Below, piece after piece: positions 1 through 6,352 of a DNA stretch of 7,693 nt (the stretch's first letter is position 1; each line of letters starts with the position of its first letter). The position numbers and the translations under genes were made by a program. Origin of the DNA: Bacteroidota bacterium (GTDB lineage Bacteria; Bacteroidota; Bacteroidia; Flavobacteriales; Flavobacteriaceae); NCBI GenBank assembly GCA_022560715.1, contig JADFSQ010000082.1, positions 1-7,693 on the forward strand, written 5' to 3'. The notes under the pieces are model-generated. The model saw nothing but the letters and a program-made list of their open reading frames with translations. It made no database searches and was not told where the DNA came from.

Positions 1-1
1 G

Positions 2-706
2 ACAAATAATTTTGATTATTGTATTAATTGCGCCGCATTTACCAATGTCGAACAAGCCGAAAAAACACCAGAAATAGCGTTTAAAATAAATGCAAAAGCT
101 GTAAAACATTTAGCACAAATATGTAAAGTTACAAACACCATTTTAATACATATTTCTACCGACTATGTTTTTGATGGAAGTAAAAACGAACCTTATACTG
201 AGCTTGATATTCCTAACCCAATTAACGAATATGGAAAATCAAAGCTTTTGGGAGAACAATACATTCAGCAAATTTTAAACAACTATTTTATTATAAGAAC
301 TTCTTGGTTGTATTCAAAAGATTTTGGGCACAATTTTTACAGAACAATTACAAAAAAAATTAAAGATAAGCAAAAACTAAAAATCACAACATCACAAACA
401 GGAACACCAACAAATTGTACAGCCCTTTCTAAATTCATTCTCTTTCTTATTGAAACACATCAAAAAGATTTTGGAGTATATCATTTTAGCGCTTTAGGAA
501 AAGCCACTTGGTATGATTTTGCAATAGAAATCTCAAAACAGTATAAACAGGCTTCGATTTTACCTGTCACTTCTTTACAAGTGATTGAATCAAAAGTAAA
601 TCGACCACAATACAGTGTTTTAAACAATCAAAAAGCACAAGGAATATATCCATTAATTAAAAATTGGCAGGAAGCATTAAATCTTAGGTCTAATTCAGGT
701 TATTAG
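2..706 (+). CDS. rfbD: dTDP-4-dehydrorhamnose reductase, 5'-truncated by the window edge
   Basis: This is the C-terminal 234 residues of an RmlD/RfbD-type short-chain dehydrogenase, which reduces dTDP-4-keto-L-rhamnose to dTDP-L-rhamnose with NAD(P)H in the cytoplasm, the last step of dTDP-rhamnose synthesis. The open frame runs from base 2 with no stop before 704-706. Visible family motifs are NCAAFTNVEQAE near the start, STDYVFDG (catalytic Ser/Thr region), YGKSKLLGE (the Tyr-x3-Lys pair) and RTSWLYS. Full-length members have about 285-300 residues, so some 50-60 residues, including the glycine-rich nucleotide-binding loop, lie upstream of the window. A TTG at 248 could be read as a start but falls inside the YxxxK motif region, so it is not the real start. 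The gene is probably the end of an rfbACBD-like operon, which cannot be confirmed here. Confidence 0.93.
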   Translation, partial: TNNFDYCINCAAFTNVEQAEKTPEIAFKINAKAVKHLAQICKVTNTILIHISTDYVFDGSKNEPYTELDIPNPINEYGKSKLLGEQYIQQILNNYFIIRTSWLYSKDFGHNFYRTITKKIKDKQKLKITTSQTGTPTNCTALSKFILFLIETHQKDFGVYHFSALGKATWYDFAIEISKQYKQASILPVTSLQVIESKVNRPQYSVLNNQKAQGIYPLIKNWQEALNLRSNSGY

Positions 707-730
707 TCTTTATACAAGCCAAAAAAAACC

Positions 731-738
731 TACATTTG
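731..738 (+). promoter_or_regulatory. possible Bacteroidota -7 promoter element upstream of gmd
   Basis: TACATTTG fits the Bacteroidota -7 consensus TAnnTTTG exactly and lies 70 bp before the gmd start, in the only non-coding gap between rfbD and gmd. No TTG is found at the expected -33 distance (bases 706-713 read GTCTTTAT), so the match is one-sided and could be chance. If real, it would start transcription of the gmd-fcl-cysQ-DUF2061 group with a leader of roughly 60-65 nt. Confidence 0.3.
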
Positions 739-740
739 TA

Positions 741-779
741 TTTAGAACTCTAACCGTATTATTTATAGTTTAGAACTCT
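741..779 (+). repeat. 11-bp direct repeat in the gmd leader
   Basis: TTTAGAACTCT occurs at 741-751 and again, identically, at 769-779, a 28-bp period. Both copies lie between the possible -7 element at 731-738 and the gmd start at 809. The spacing is not an integral number of helical turns (about 2.7), so a paired operator on one DNA face is not obvious; the copies may instead be leader RNA motifs or a remnant of a small duplication. Confidence 0.6.
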
Positions 780-808
780 TCAATTAATTATTTTAAAGTA
801 AATCAAAA

Positions 809-1930
809 ATGAAAAAGAAAATAGCCTTAATCACAGGCGTTACAGGTCAAGATGGAGCTTATTTAAGTGAGTTCCTGCTAAAGAAAGGATATGAAGTTCA
901 TGGTTTAAAAAGACGCTCATCATTATTTAATACTGGCAGAATAGACCATTTATACCAAGACCCACATATTGAAAATCGCAATTTTTTTCTTCATTATGGC
1001 GACTTAACAGACAGTACAAATTTAATTAGAATAATACAAGAAATACAACCAGACGAAATATATAACCTTGCAGCAATGAGTCATGTTCATGTTTCTTTTG
1101 ACATGCCTGAATACACGGCAAATGTTGATGGAATAGGCACATTAAGAATTCTTGAAGCAATGCGGATACTTGGTTTAGAAAAAAAAATAAGGATTTATCA
1201 AGCGTCAACTTCAGAATTGTATGGTAAAGTTCAAGAAGTTCCACAAACTGAGACAACACCTTTTTACCCAAGAAGCCCTTATGCTGTTGCAAAAATATAT
1301 GCCTATTGGATTACAGTTAATTATCGTGAAGCTTATGGAATGTTTGCCTGCAATGGTATTCTGTTTAATCATGAGTCTCCAATACGTGGTGAAACGTTTG
1401 TCACTCGTAAGATTACAAGAGCAACATCAAGAATTGTTTTAGGATTAAAACAAGACAAAATATATTTAGGCAATCTCGATGCCGAAAGAGATTGGGGACA
1501 CGCCAAAGATTATGTAAGAATGATGTGGCTGATTCTTCAAGCTGATGACCCTGAAGATTGGGTAATTGCCACAGGAAAAACAGCTTCTGTTAGAGATTTT
1601 GTAAGAATGTGTTTTGCTCACGTTGGAATAGAATTAGAGTTTAAAGGACAAGGCAAAAAAGAAAAAGGATTCATTAAAGCATGTAATAACAATAATTATC
1701 AATTAGAAATAGGTAAAGAAGTGGTTGCCGTTGACGAATCCTATTACAGACCAACAGAAGTAGAATTGCTTAGAGGAGACGCCACAAAAGCCAAAGAAAA
1801 ATTAGGCTGGATTCCAGAATATGATTTAGAAGGATTGATTGAGGATATGATGACAAGCGATCTTAAGCTCATGAAGAAGCAACAATATCTTAAAGATGGA
1901 GGCTATCGGATCAAAAACTATTTTGAGTAA
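809..1930 (+). CDS. gmd: GDP-mannose 4,6-dehydratase
   Basis: The 373-residue product converts GDP-D-mannose to GDP-4-keto-6-deoxy-D-mannose in the cytoplasm, the first committed step to GDP-L-fucose and related deoxyhexoses. It is an extended SDR enzyme: the dinucleotide loop [13 protein letters not shown] is at residues 9-21 (GxxGxxG = G10, G13, G16), the STSELYG motif at 133-139 supplies the catalytic Thr134 and Glu136, and SPYAVAK at 156-162 holds Tyr158 and Lys162. [18 protein letters not shown] at 187-204 is a strong Gmd signature. Length equals the usual 345-380 of the family, and the N-terminus begins right before the first beta strand, so ATG 809 is well supported. No Shine-Dalgarno is seen. 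fcl follows after 5 bp, the standard gmd-fcl pair. Confidence 0.97.
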   Translation: MKKKIALITGVTGQDGAYLSEFLLKKGYEVHGLKRRSSLFNTGRIDHLYQDPHIENRNFFLHYGDLTDSTNLIRIIQEIQPDEIYNLAAMSHVHVSFDMPEYTANVDGIGTLRILEAMRILGLEKKIRIYQASTSELYGKVQEVPQTETTPFYPRSPYAVAKIYAYWITVNYREAYGMFACNGILFNHESPIRGETFVTRKITRATSRIVLGLKQDKIYLGNLDAERDWGHAKDYVRMMWLILQADDPEDWVIATGKTASVRDFVRMCFAHVGIELEFKGQGKKEKGFIKACNNNNYQLEIGKEVVAVDESYYRPTEVELLRGDATKAKEKLGWIPEYDLEGLIEDMMTSDLKLMKKQQYLKDGGYRIKNYFE

Positions 1931-1935
1931 ACCTA

Positions 1936-2985
1936 ATGAAAAAGAATTCTAAAATATATATAGCTGGGCACAGAGGTCTTGTCGGAAGTGCGATATTAAA
2001 AAACCTTCAAAATAAAGGGTTTAATAATATTATTATGCGTACGCATAAAGAATTAGATTTAACAAACCAAGTTGCAGTTGCACAATTCTTTAATGAAGAA
2101 AAACCAGAGTATGTGTTTTTAGCCGCTGCAAAAGTGGGTGGAATAATAGCAAATAATGAGTATAGAGCCGATTTTATTTATGAGAATATGATGATTCAAA
2201 ATAATGTGATTCATCAAAGTTATGTTCATCATATAAAAAAATTACTCTTTTTAGGTAGCACATGCATTTATCCTAAAAACGCAGCTCAACCTATGATAGA
2301 AGAATGTTTGTTAACAGATACTCTCGAATATACAAATGAGCCTTATGCAATAGCCAAAATAGCTGGAATAAAAATGTGCGAAAGTTATAATTTACAGTAC
2401 GGCACAAACTTTATTTCAGTAATGCCAACCAATTTATATGGTCCAAACGATAATTTTGATTTAGAAAAATCACACGTACTTCCTGCGCTTATCAGAAAAA
2501 TTTATTTAGCAAAGCTTCTTAATGAAGATAATTTGGAAGCTGTTTTGAACGATACTAAATTTAAGACCATTGAAGAAGCTAAAAAGTATTTAACCACATT
2601 TGGTGTTTCTGCAAATAGTGTTGAAATTTGGGGTTCAGGGAAACCAAAAAGAGAATTTCTCTGGTCTGAAGATATGGCGGATGCTTGTGTATTCATAATG
2701 GAGAATAGAGATTTTAAGGACACCTATTCAATAAGCCAAAAAGAAATAAGAAATACACACATCAATATTGGTACGGGTCAGGATGTTTCTATTAGGGATT
2801 TAGCAGAAACTATTAAGAGAATCATTGAATTTAATGGGGAACTAGTGTTTAACACCAATAAACCAGATGGCACTATGAGGAAACTAACAGATGTTAACAA
2901 GCTAAATAATTTAGGCTGGAAACATAAGGTTGAACTTGAAGAAGGGATTAGTAAGCTATATAATTGGTATGTTGCAAATAAATAA
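1936..2985 (+). CDS. fcl: GDP-L-fucose synthase
   Basis: This 349-residue extended SDR protein carries out 3,5-epimerisation and NADPH reduction of GDP-4-keto-6-deoxymannose to GDP-L-fucose, directly using the product of the preceding gene. Motifs: [10 protein letters not shown] at 10-19 (nucleotide loop), LGSTCIYPK at 106-114 with catalytic Ser108, and EPYAIAK at 135-141 with Tyr137 and Lys141. It is about 28 residues longer than the 321-residue E. coli enzyme; the extra part is a Lys/Glu-rich stretch near residues 193-228, just before the [15 protein letters not shown] block. I recall such longer forms as common in Bacteroidota. The last 17 bp overlap the preferred cysQ start, which suggests translational coupling. 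The older symbol is wcaG. Confidence 0.96.
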   Translation: MKKNSKIYIAGHRGLVGSAILKNLQNKGFNNIIMRTHKELDLTNQVAVAQFFNEEKPEYVFLAAAKVGGIIANNEYRADFIYENMMIQNNVIHQSYVHHIKKLLFLGSTCIYPKNAAQPMIEECLLTDTLEYTNEPYAIAKIAGIKMCESYNLQYGTNFISVMPTNLYGPNDNFDLEKSHVLPALIRKIYLAKLLNEDNLEAVLNDTKFKTIEEAKKYLTTFGVSANSVEIWGSGKPKREFLWSEDMADACVFIMENRDFKDTYSISQKEIRNTHINIGTGQDVSIRDLAETIKRIIEFNGELVFNTNKPDGTMRKLTDVNKLNNLGWKHKVELEEGISKLYNWYVANK

Positions 2986-3772
2986 TCACCTACAAATAGC
3001 AGTTCAAGCATCTTTAGAAGCAGGAAAAGCAATCATGAAAGTCTATAGTACAGCTTTCAATATTGAATATAAAGACGATAAGTCCCCTTTAACCGAAGCT
3101 GACAAAAGAGCGAATGACATTATCAATTCCTATTTAATTCCCACTCTAATTCCTATAATAAGTGAAGAAAACAAACAAATAGATTATGATGTTAGAAAGA
3201 ATTGGAAAACTTGTTGGATTGTCGATCCTGTTGATGGTACAAAAGAGTTTATTAAGCGTAATGGCGAGTTTACGGTTAATATTGCTTTAGTAACTGATGG
3301 AAAACCAGAGCTTGGAGTTATTTATGTGCCAGCAACAAAAATTTTATATTTTGCAGATGTAAATTTAAAAAAGGCATATAAAGCAGAATTAGATGTTCAT
3401 GAAACCACGATAAAAGAAGTGTTGGCAAAAAGCAAACAGTTAAACCCAAAAACAGGTAATTCTAATCCAGTACAGGTTGTAGCAAGCCGATCTCATATAA
3501 GCCAAGAAACATTAGACTTTATTGATGTTTTAAAAACTAAAGGCAATGATGTTGAAATAGTTTCCAAAGGCAGCTCGCTTAAATTTTGTTTGGTGGCAGA
3601 AGGCAAAGCAGATGTGTATCCTCGATTTGCACCAACAATGGAGTGGGATACTGCTGCAGGACAAGCGATATGTAATGCCGTTGGGATAAATGTGATTTCT
3701 AAACAAACAAACAAACCACTACTTTATAATAAAGAAAACTTGTTAAACCCTTGGTTTTTGGTTGCAAAGTAA
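2969..3772 (+). CDS. cysQ: 3'(2'),5'-bisphosphate nucleotidase CysQ
   Basis: The 267-residue product belongs to the inositol monophosphatase-like, metal-dependent, Li+-sensitive phosphatases and is expected to hydrolyse 3'-phosphoadenosine 5'-phosphate (PAP) to AMP, removing the inhibitory by-product of PAPS use. The metal-site motifs are complete: SEE at 65-67, DPVDGT at 86-91 and WDTAAG at 226-231. The [12 protein letters not shown] context favours CysQ over plain inositol monophosphatases. I chose ATG 2969 because the first helix ([13 protein letters not shown]) follows at once; an in-frame TTG at 2930 would add 13 residues encoded inside fcl and with no family support. The start overlaps fcl by 17 bp and the stop shares one base with the next start (TAATG), so this gene ties the sugar genes to the sulfate-activation genes in one probable transcript. 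Confidence 0.94.
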   Translation: MLQINNHLQIAVQASLEAGKAIMKVYSTAFNIEYKDDKSPLTEADKRANDIINSYLIPTLIPIISEENKQIDYDVRKNWKTCWIVDPVDGTKEFIKRNGEFTVNIALVTDGKPELGVIYVPATKILYFADVNLKKAYKAELDVHETTIKEVLAKSKQLNPKTGNSNPVQVVASRSHISQETLDFIDVLKTKGNDVEIVSKGSSLKFCLVAEGKADVYPRFAPTMEWDTAAGQAICNAVGINVISKQTNKPLLYNKENLLNPWFLVAK

Positions 3773-4173
3773 TGAAAAGTAAATCTCGAAAGCGACATAT
3801 AATTAAGACGATAACCTGGAGAATAATAGGTACTACAGATACTATTATTTTATCTTGGATTATATCAGGAAACCCTTTAACAGGATTAAAAATTGGAGCT
3901 ATTGAAATTTTTACTAAAATGATTTTATATTATCTGCACGAAAGAGTCTGGCATCGATCAAAAATCAAAAAGAACAATAAAAGGCATTTATTTAAAACAG
4001 TAACTTGGCGTGTATTAGGCACATTAGACACTATTATAATTGCGTGGGCTATAACAGGAAACGGATTAACTGGGCTAAAAATTGGACTTGCTGAAGTTGT
4101 AACAAAAATGATACTATATTATTTTCATGAAAAATTATGGCATAATATTAATTTCGGGTTAAAAAAGGCATAA
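3772..4173 (+). CDS. small membrane protein with two tandem DUF2061 domains
   Basis: The 133-residue product consists of two copies of a DUF2061-type unit, residues 7-61 and 70-124, joined by a short Lys/Asn-rich linker. By my count 37 of 55 aligned positions are identical. Each copy begins with a basic KRH and a TWR motif, then a hydrophobic stretch containing DTII, then GN-x-LTGLKIG, then a second hydrophobic stretch ending in TKMILYY-x-HE and WH. I infer two membrane-associated helices per copy, with positive ends on the cytoplasmic side. The function of DUF2061 is not known; I recall it near cysDNC/cysQ genes in marine bacteria, consistent with its place here between cysQ and cysC, so a role linked to sulfate uptake or activation is possible but unproven. 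ATG 3772 is preferred over TTG 3751, which lies inside cysQ. Confidence 0.88.
   Translation: MKSKSRKRHIIKTITWRIIGTTDTIILSWIISGNPLTGLKIGAIEIFTKMILYYLHERVWHRSKIKKNNKRHLFKTVTWRVLGTLDTIIIAWAITGNGLTGLKIGLAEVVTKMILYYFHEKLWHNINFGLKKA
3790..4143 (+). repeat. internal tandem gene duplication (two 165-bp units, 189-bp period)
   Basis: Codons 7-61 (3790-3954) and 70-124 (3979-4143) of the DUF2061 gene encode homologous units with a fixed offset of 63 codons. The conserved positions include KRH, KT-x-TWR, GT, DTII, GN, LTGLKIG, TKMILYY, HE and WH. The protein match is much clearer than the DNA match, pointing to an old duplication or fusion rather than a recent one. Confidence 0.85.
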
Positions 4174-4236
4174 ACAATAATTAATGAAACGAGCATGCTA
4201 AAAATTTTATCACCCAAGGAAATGATTAATAGCGAA

Positions 4237-4255
4237 CCTGCCTGCGGCAGGCAGG
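4237..4255. repeat. GC-rich palindrome, probable dispersed repeat
   Basis: CCTGCCTGCGGCAGGCAGG has perfect 9-bp arms around a single central G, and is strikingly GC-rich in an AT-rich spacer (4174-4293) between the DUF2061 gene and cysC. It is not followed on either strand by a T-run, so it does not look like an intrinsic terminator. I recall near-identical CCTGCC/GGCAGG palindromes scattered in intergenic regions of Bacteroidota and other genomes, so a small dispersed repeat is the best call. In RNA it would form a stable hairpin about 40 nt before cysC and could affect expression across the joint. Confidence 0.6.
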
Positions 4256-4293
4256 CAGCATGTGACCATTAAAAGGCAATAAATTATAAACAC

Positions 4294-4896
4294 ATGAAAA
4301 AAAATATAATTCGGCACACCTATCAGGTTTCGGTAACCAACAGAAGAAAAGCTAACAAACACAACTCTTTTTTGATATGGTTTACCGGGCTTTCAGGTTC
4401 TGGAAAATCCACGATTGCAAATTTGGTTGAGCAAGTATTACATAAACGTGGAATTAAAACTTATACACTTGATGGCGACAATATAAGAAAAGGAATTAAT
4501 AACGACTTAACCTTTTCTCCACAAGACAGAACGGAAAACATAAGACGAATTGCCGAGATAGCAAACTTGATGATTGATGCAGGTTTGGTAGTGCTTGCGG
4601 CATTTGTTTCGCCCTATAAAAAAGACCGAGAGAACATAAAAAAAACAGTCAAAGATGTTAACTTTGTCGAAATTTATATCAACACAAGTATTGAAGAATG
4701 TGAACGTCGTGACGTAAAAGGACTTTATAAAAAAGCTAAAGCAGGCGAGATAAAAAACATGACAGGAGTTTCGGCTCCTTATGAAGCTCCGAAAACCCCG
4801 GATATTGAAATAAAAACTGAAGAAGAATCCATTGAAGACTCTGTAACGAAAATCATTGATTTTATAACGCCTAAATTAAAACTCAGTTATGAGTAA
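4294..4896 (+). CDS. cysC: adenylyl-sulfate (APS) kinase
   Basis: The 200-residue product phosphorylates APS with ATP to give PAPS in the cytoplasm. The P-loop GLSGSGKST is at residues 32-40, the APS-binding DGDNIRKGIN at 60-69, DRTENIRR at 78-85, the FVSPYKKDR segment at 104-112 (Ser106 sits where E. coli CysC has its phosphorylatable serine), and the lid/APS-site block GLYKKAKAGEIKNMTG-x3-PYEAP follows. Length equals stand-alone CysC (about 200), and cysN below carries no CysC fusion, so this is the dedicated APS kinase. The start is ATG 4294 after an A-rich leader without Shine-Dalgarno. The last 8 bp overlap cysD (ATGAGTAA), suggesting coupled translation. The 120-bp gap upstream, with the palindrome, separates it from the DUF2061 gene. 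Confidence 0.96.
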   Translation: MKKNIIRHTYQVSVTNRRKANKHNSFLIWFTGLSGSGKSTIANLVEQVLHKRGIKTYTLDGDNIRKGINNDLTFSPQDRTENIRRIAEIANLMIDAGLVVLAAFVSPYKKDRENIKKTVKDVNFVEIYINTSIEECERRDVKGLYKKAKAGEIKNMTGVSAPYEAPKTPDIEIKTEEESIEDSVTKIIDFITPKLKLSYE

Positions 4897-5794
4897 ATAT
4901 TATTTAAATTATTTAGATGAGTTGGAAAGTGAAGCCATCTTTATTTTAAGAGAAGTTTGGGCGCAGTTTCAAAACCCGGTAATTCTATTTTCAGGCGGAA
5001 AAGACTCTATATTAATCACGTATCTCGCAAAAAAAGCGTTTTATCCCTCAAAAATTCCATTCTCATTAATGCATGTGGATACAGGACACAACTTTCCTGA
5101 AACCATACAATTCAGAGATAATATTGTAAAAGAGTTAGGTGTAACACTTATTGTAGGTTCAGTCCAAGAAGCTATAGACGAAGGTCGTGTTGCAGAAGAA
5201 AAAGGAAAAAATGCAACACGTAATATACTGCAAATCACAACTCTTTTAGATGCAATAGAATCTAATAAAGTAGATTGTGCTATTGGAGGCGGAAGACGAG
5301 ATGAAGAAAAAGCCAGAGCAAAAGAACGTTTCTTTTCACACAGAGATGAGTTCGGGCAGTGGGATCCTAAAAACCAAAGACCAGAATTATGGAACCTTTT
5401 TAACGGAAAGCATTTTGAAGGCGAACATTTTAGAGTATTCCCGATAAGTAACTGGACAGAAATGGATGTGTGGAATTATATAAAAAGAGAAAACATTGCT
5501 ATTCCATCGTTATATTTTGCGCATGAGAGAGAAGTAGTACGACGAGATAATACTTGGATACCAAACTCCGCGTTTTTAATTCTTGAGGATGATGAAGAGG
5601 TAGTAATCAAAACAATACGTTTTAGAACTTTAGGTGATATTACTATAACTGGAGGAATCGAATCTGAAGCAAATACACTCGAAAAAATCGTTCAAGAAGT
5701 TGCTGCAATGCGACAAACTGAACGAGGAAATAGAAGTGATGACAAACGTTCTGAAACCGCAATGGAAGACAGGAAACGGCAGGGGTATTTTTGA
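4889..5794 (+). CDS. cysD: sulfate adenylyltransferase subunit 2 (ATP sulfurylase small subunit)
   Basis: The 301-residue product is the PP-loop ATP pyrophosphatase-fold subunit that, with CysN, forms APS and pyrophosphate from sulfate and ATP. The PP-loop FSGGKDS is at residues 34-40. Further CysD signatures are HVDTGHNFPE, GGGRRDEEKARAKER, the FSHRDEFGQWDPKNQRPELW block, and the C-terminal MRQTERGNRSDDKR with a final GYF. Length matches E. coli CysD (302). ATG 4889 overlaps the cysC end by 8 bp. Arginine codons are mixed (11 CGN, 11 AGA, 1 AGG by my count), unlike the next gene. Its obligate partner cysN starts only at 6353; a 558-bp segment with an unrelated gene lies between them. Confidence 0.97.
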   Translation: MSKYYLNYLDELESEAIFILREVWAQFQNPVILFSGGKDSILITYLAKKAFYPSKIPFSLMHVDTGHNFPETIQFRDNIVKELGVTLIVGSVQEAIDEGRVAEEKGKNATRNILQITTLLDAIESNKVDCAIGGGRRDEEKARAKERFFSHRDEFGQWDPKNQRPELWNLFNGKHFEGEHFRVFPISNWTEMDVWNYIKRENIAIPSLYFAHEREVVRRDNTWIPNSAFLILEDDEEVVIKTIRFRTLGDITITGGIESEANTLEKIVQEVAAMRQTERGNRSDDKRSETAMEDRKRQGYF

Positions 5795-5818
5795 TAATTG
5801 TGATTTGTGAATTAGAAA

Positions 5819-6332
5819 TTTGTTAATTCGTTGTAGTTTAAAAGTTTAATATTTCTAATGGACTTCTAATCACTAATTAACAAATATTCAAATTAACAAC
5901 AATATGGCTGAGAATTTTGAAAAATTGCATTGTTGGCAAGCTTGTAATAAATTGAAGAAGTATTTTAAAGAAAAGGTATTAACTAAATTACCAAAAGAAG
6001 AAAGATATGATTTATATAGTCAGATTTTAAGAGCATCAAGATCTGCGACTGCAAATATAGCTGAAGGATGGGGAAGATATCATTATAAAGACAATGTAAA
6101 ATTTTTATTAAATGCAAGAGGTTCAGTAGCTGAATTATTAGACCATTCACTAGAAGCTAAAGATTGTAATTATATTACAGAAGAAACATTAAAAGAAATT
6201 AGGTCTCAAATTGATAAATGCATTCAACTAATTAATGGATATATTAGATATTTAAGAAAACAGGGAGAGAAATAACTAATGATTTGTCAATTGGGAAGAA
6301 CAATTTCAAAATCTAATTAACGAATTAACAAA
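5819..6332. repeat. 14-bp inverted repeat bracketing the four-helix-bundle gene
   Basis: TTTGTTAATTCGTT at 5819-5832 is the exact reverse complement of AACGAATTAACAAA at 6319-6332; the next base on each side mismatches. The arms lie outside the gene, 25 bp after the cysD stop and 20 bp before the cysN start. In the transcript they could pair and loop out the whole gene. The AT-rich arms would be only moderately stable, and a 9-bp pair in the left flank (ATTAGAAAT at 5811-5819 with ATTTCTAAT at 5851-5859) could compete. Confidence 0.6.
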
Positions 6333-6344
6333 CCACGAATTAAC
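5875..6344 (+). repeat. AATTAAC repeat copies around the cassette
   Basis: AATTAAC is found at 5875-5881 and 5891-5897 just before the four-helix-bundle start, and at 6315-6321, 6323-6329 and 6338-6344 just before cysN; the reverse complement GTTAATT is at 5822-5828. Start-to-start distances are 16, 8 and 15 bp, close to multiples of 8. Elsewhere in the window I found the heptamer only once, inside rfbD coding sequence. The two leaders share the pattern AATTAACAAA, a short spacer, AATTAAC, 6-8 bases, ATG. Confidence 0.6.
5904..6275 (+). CDS. four-helix-bundle protein of the 23S rRNA intervening-sequence (S23/bAvd-like) family
   Basis: The 123-residue product matches the small family first seen as ORFs in 23S rRNA intervening sequences and related to the accessory (Avd) protein of diversity-generating retroelements. 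Family hallmarks: WQACNKL near residue 11 at the start of helix 1, ERYDLYSQILRAS at 34-46, NIAEGWGR at 51-58 and NARGSVAELLDH at 70-81, followed by two more amphipathic helices. Length is typical (about 115-130). Members form basic oligomers thought to bind nucleic acid; the cellular role is unknown. No reverse transcriptase or variable repeat lies nearby, and the host sequence is not rRNA. All 8 arginines use AGA/AGG and all tyrosines use TAT, unlike cysD with about half CGN, suggesting separate origin. It sits between cysD and cysN, flanked by AATTAAC repeats. Confidence 0.9.
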   Translation: MAENFEKLHCWQACNKLKKYFKEKVLTKLPKEERYDLYSQILRASRSATANIAEGWGRYHYKDNVKFLLNARGSVAELLDHSLEAKDCNYITEETLKEIRSQIDKCIQLINGYIRYLRKQGEK

Positions 6345-6352
6345 TAATAAAC

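Larger units (their letters stand above)
5795..6352 (+). other. cassette-like segment separating cysD from cysN
   Basis: The two ATP sulfurylase subunit genes, usually adjacent, are separated by 558 bp that contain one four-helix-bundle gene and two very AT-rich flanks (109 and 77 bp). The flanks carry six copies of AATTAAC (five on + , one on -), a 14-bp inverted repeat bracketing the gene, and a shared 8-mer TGATTTGT at 5801-5808 and 6280-6287. No transposase, integrase or clear target-site duplication is visible. I infer an inserted module; its exact ends cannot be set from one sequence. Confidence 0.5.

Noticed and set aside
1026..1292. Minus-strand and out-of-frame ORFs inside gmd, fcl, cysQ and cysD.
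   Set aside because: They lie wholly within strongly supported genes in other frames, show no recognisable motifs and have shadow-like composition.
2930..2968. A longer CysQ starting at TTG 2930.
   Set aside because: The extra 13 residues are encoded inside fcl, have no family counterpart, and an ATG at 2969 precedes the conserved first helix.
4237..4255. The palindrome as an intrinsic terminator of the cysQ-DUF2061 transcript.
   Set aside because: Neither strand has a T-run after the stem, and the loop would be very tight; a dispersed repeat fits better.
4195..4272. A 25-codon ORF starting ATG in the spacer between the DUF2061 gene and cysC.
   Set aside because: Its last third is the palindromic repeat translated (PACGRQA-like residues), it matches no family I recognise, and it has no coding signs of its own; it is most likely chance.
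5904..6275. The four-helix-bundle gene as the Avd gene of a diversity-generating retroelement.
   Set aside because: No reverse transcriptase, template repeat or variable repeat is visible within the window; only the protein-family resemblance holds.
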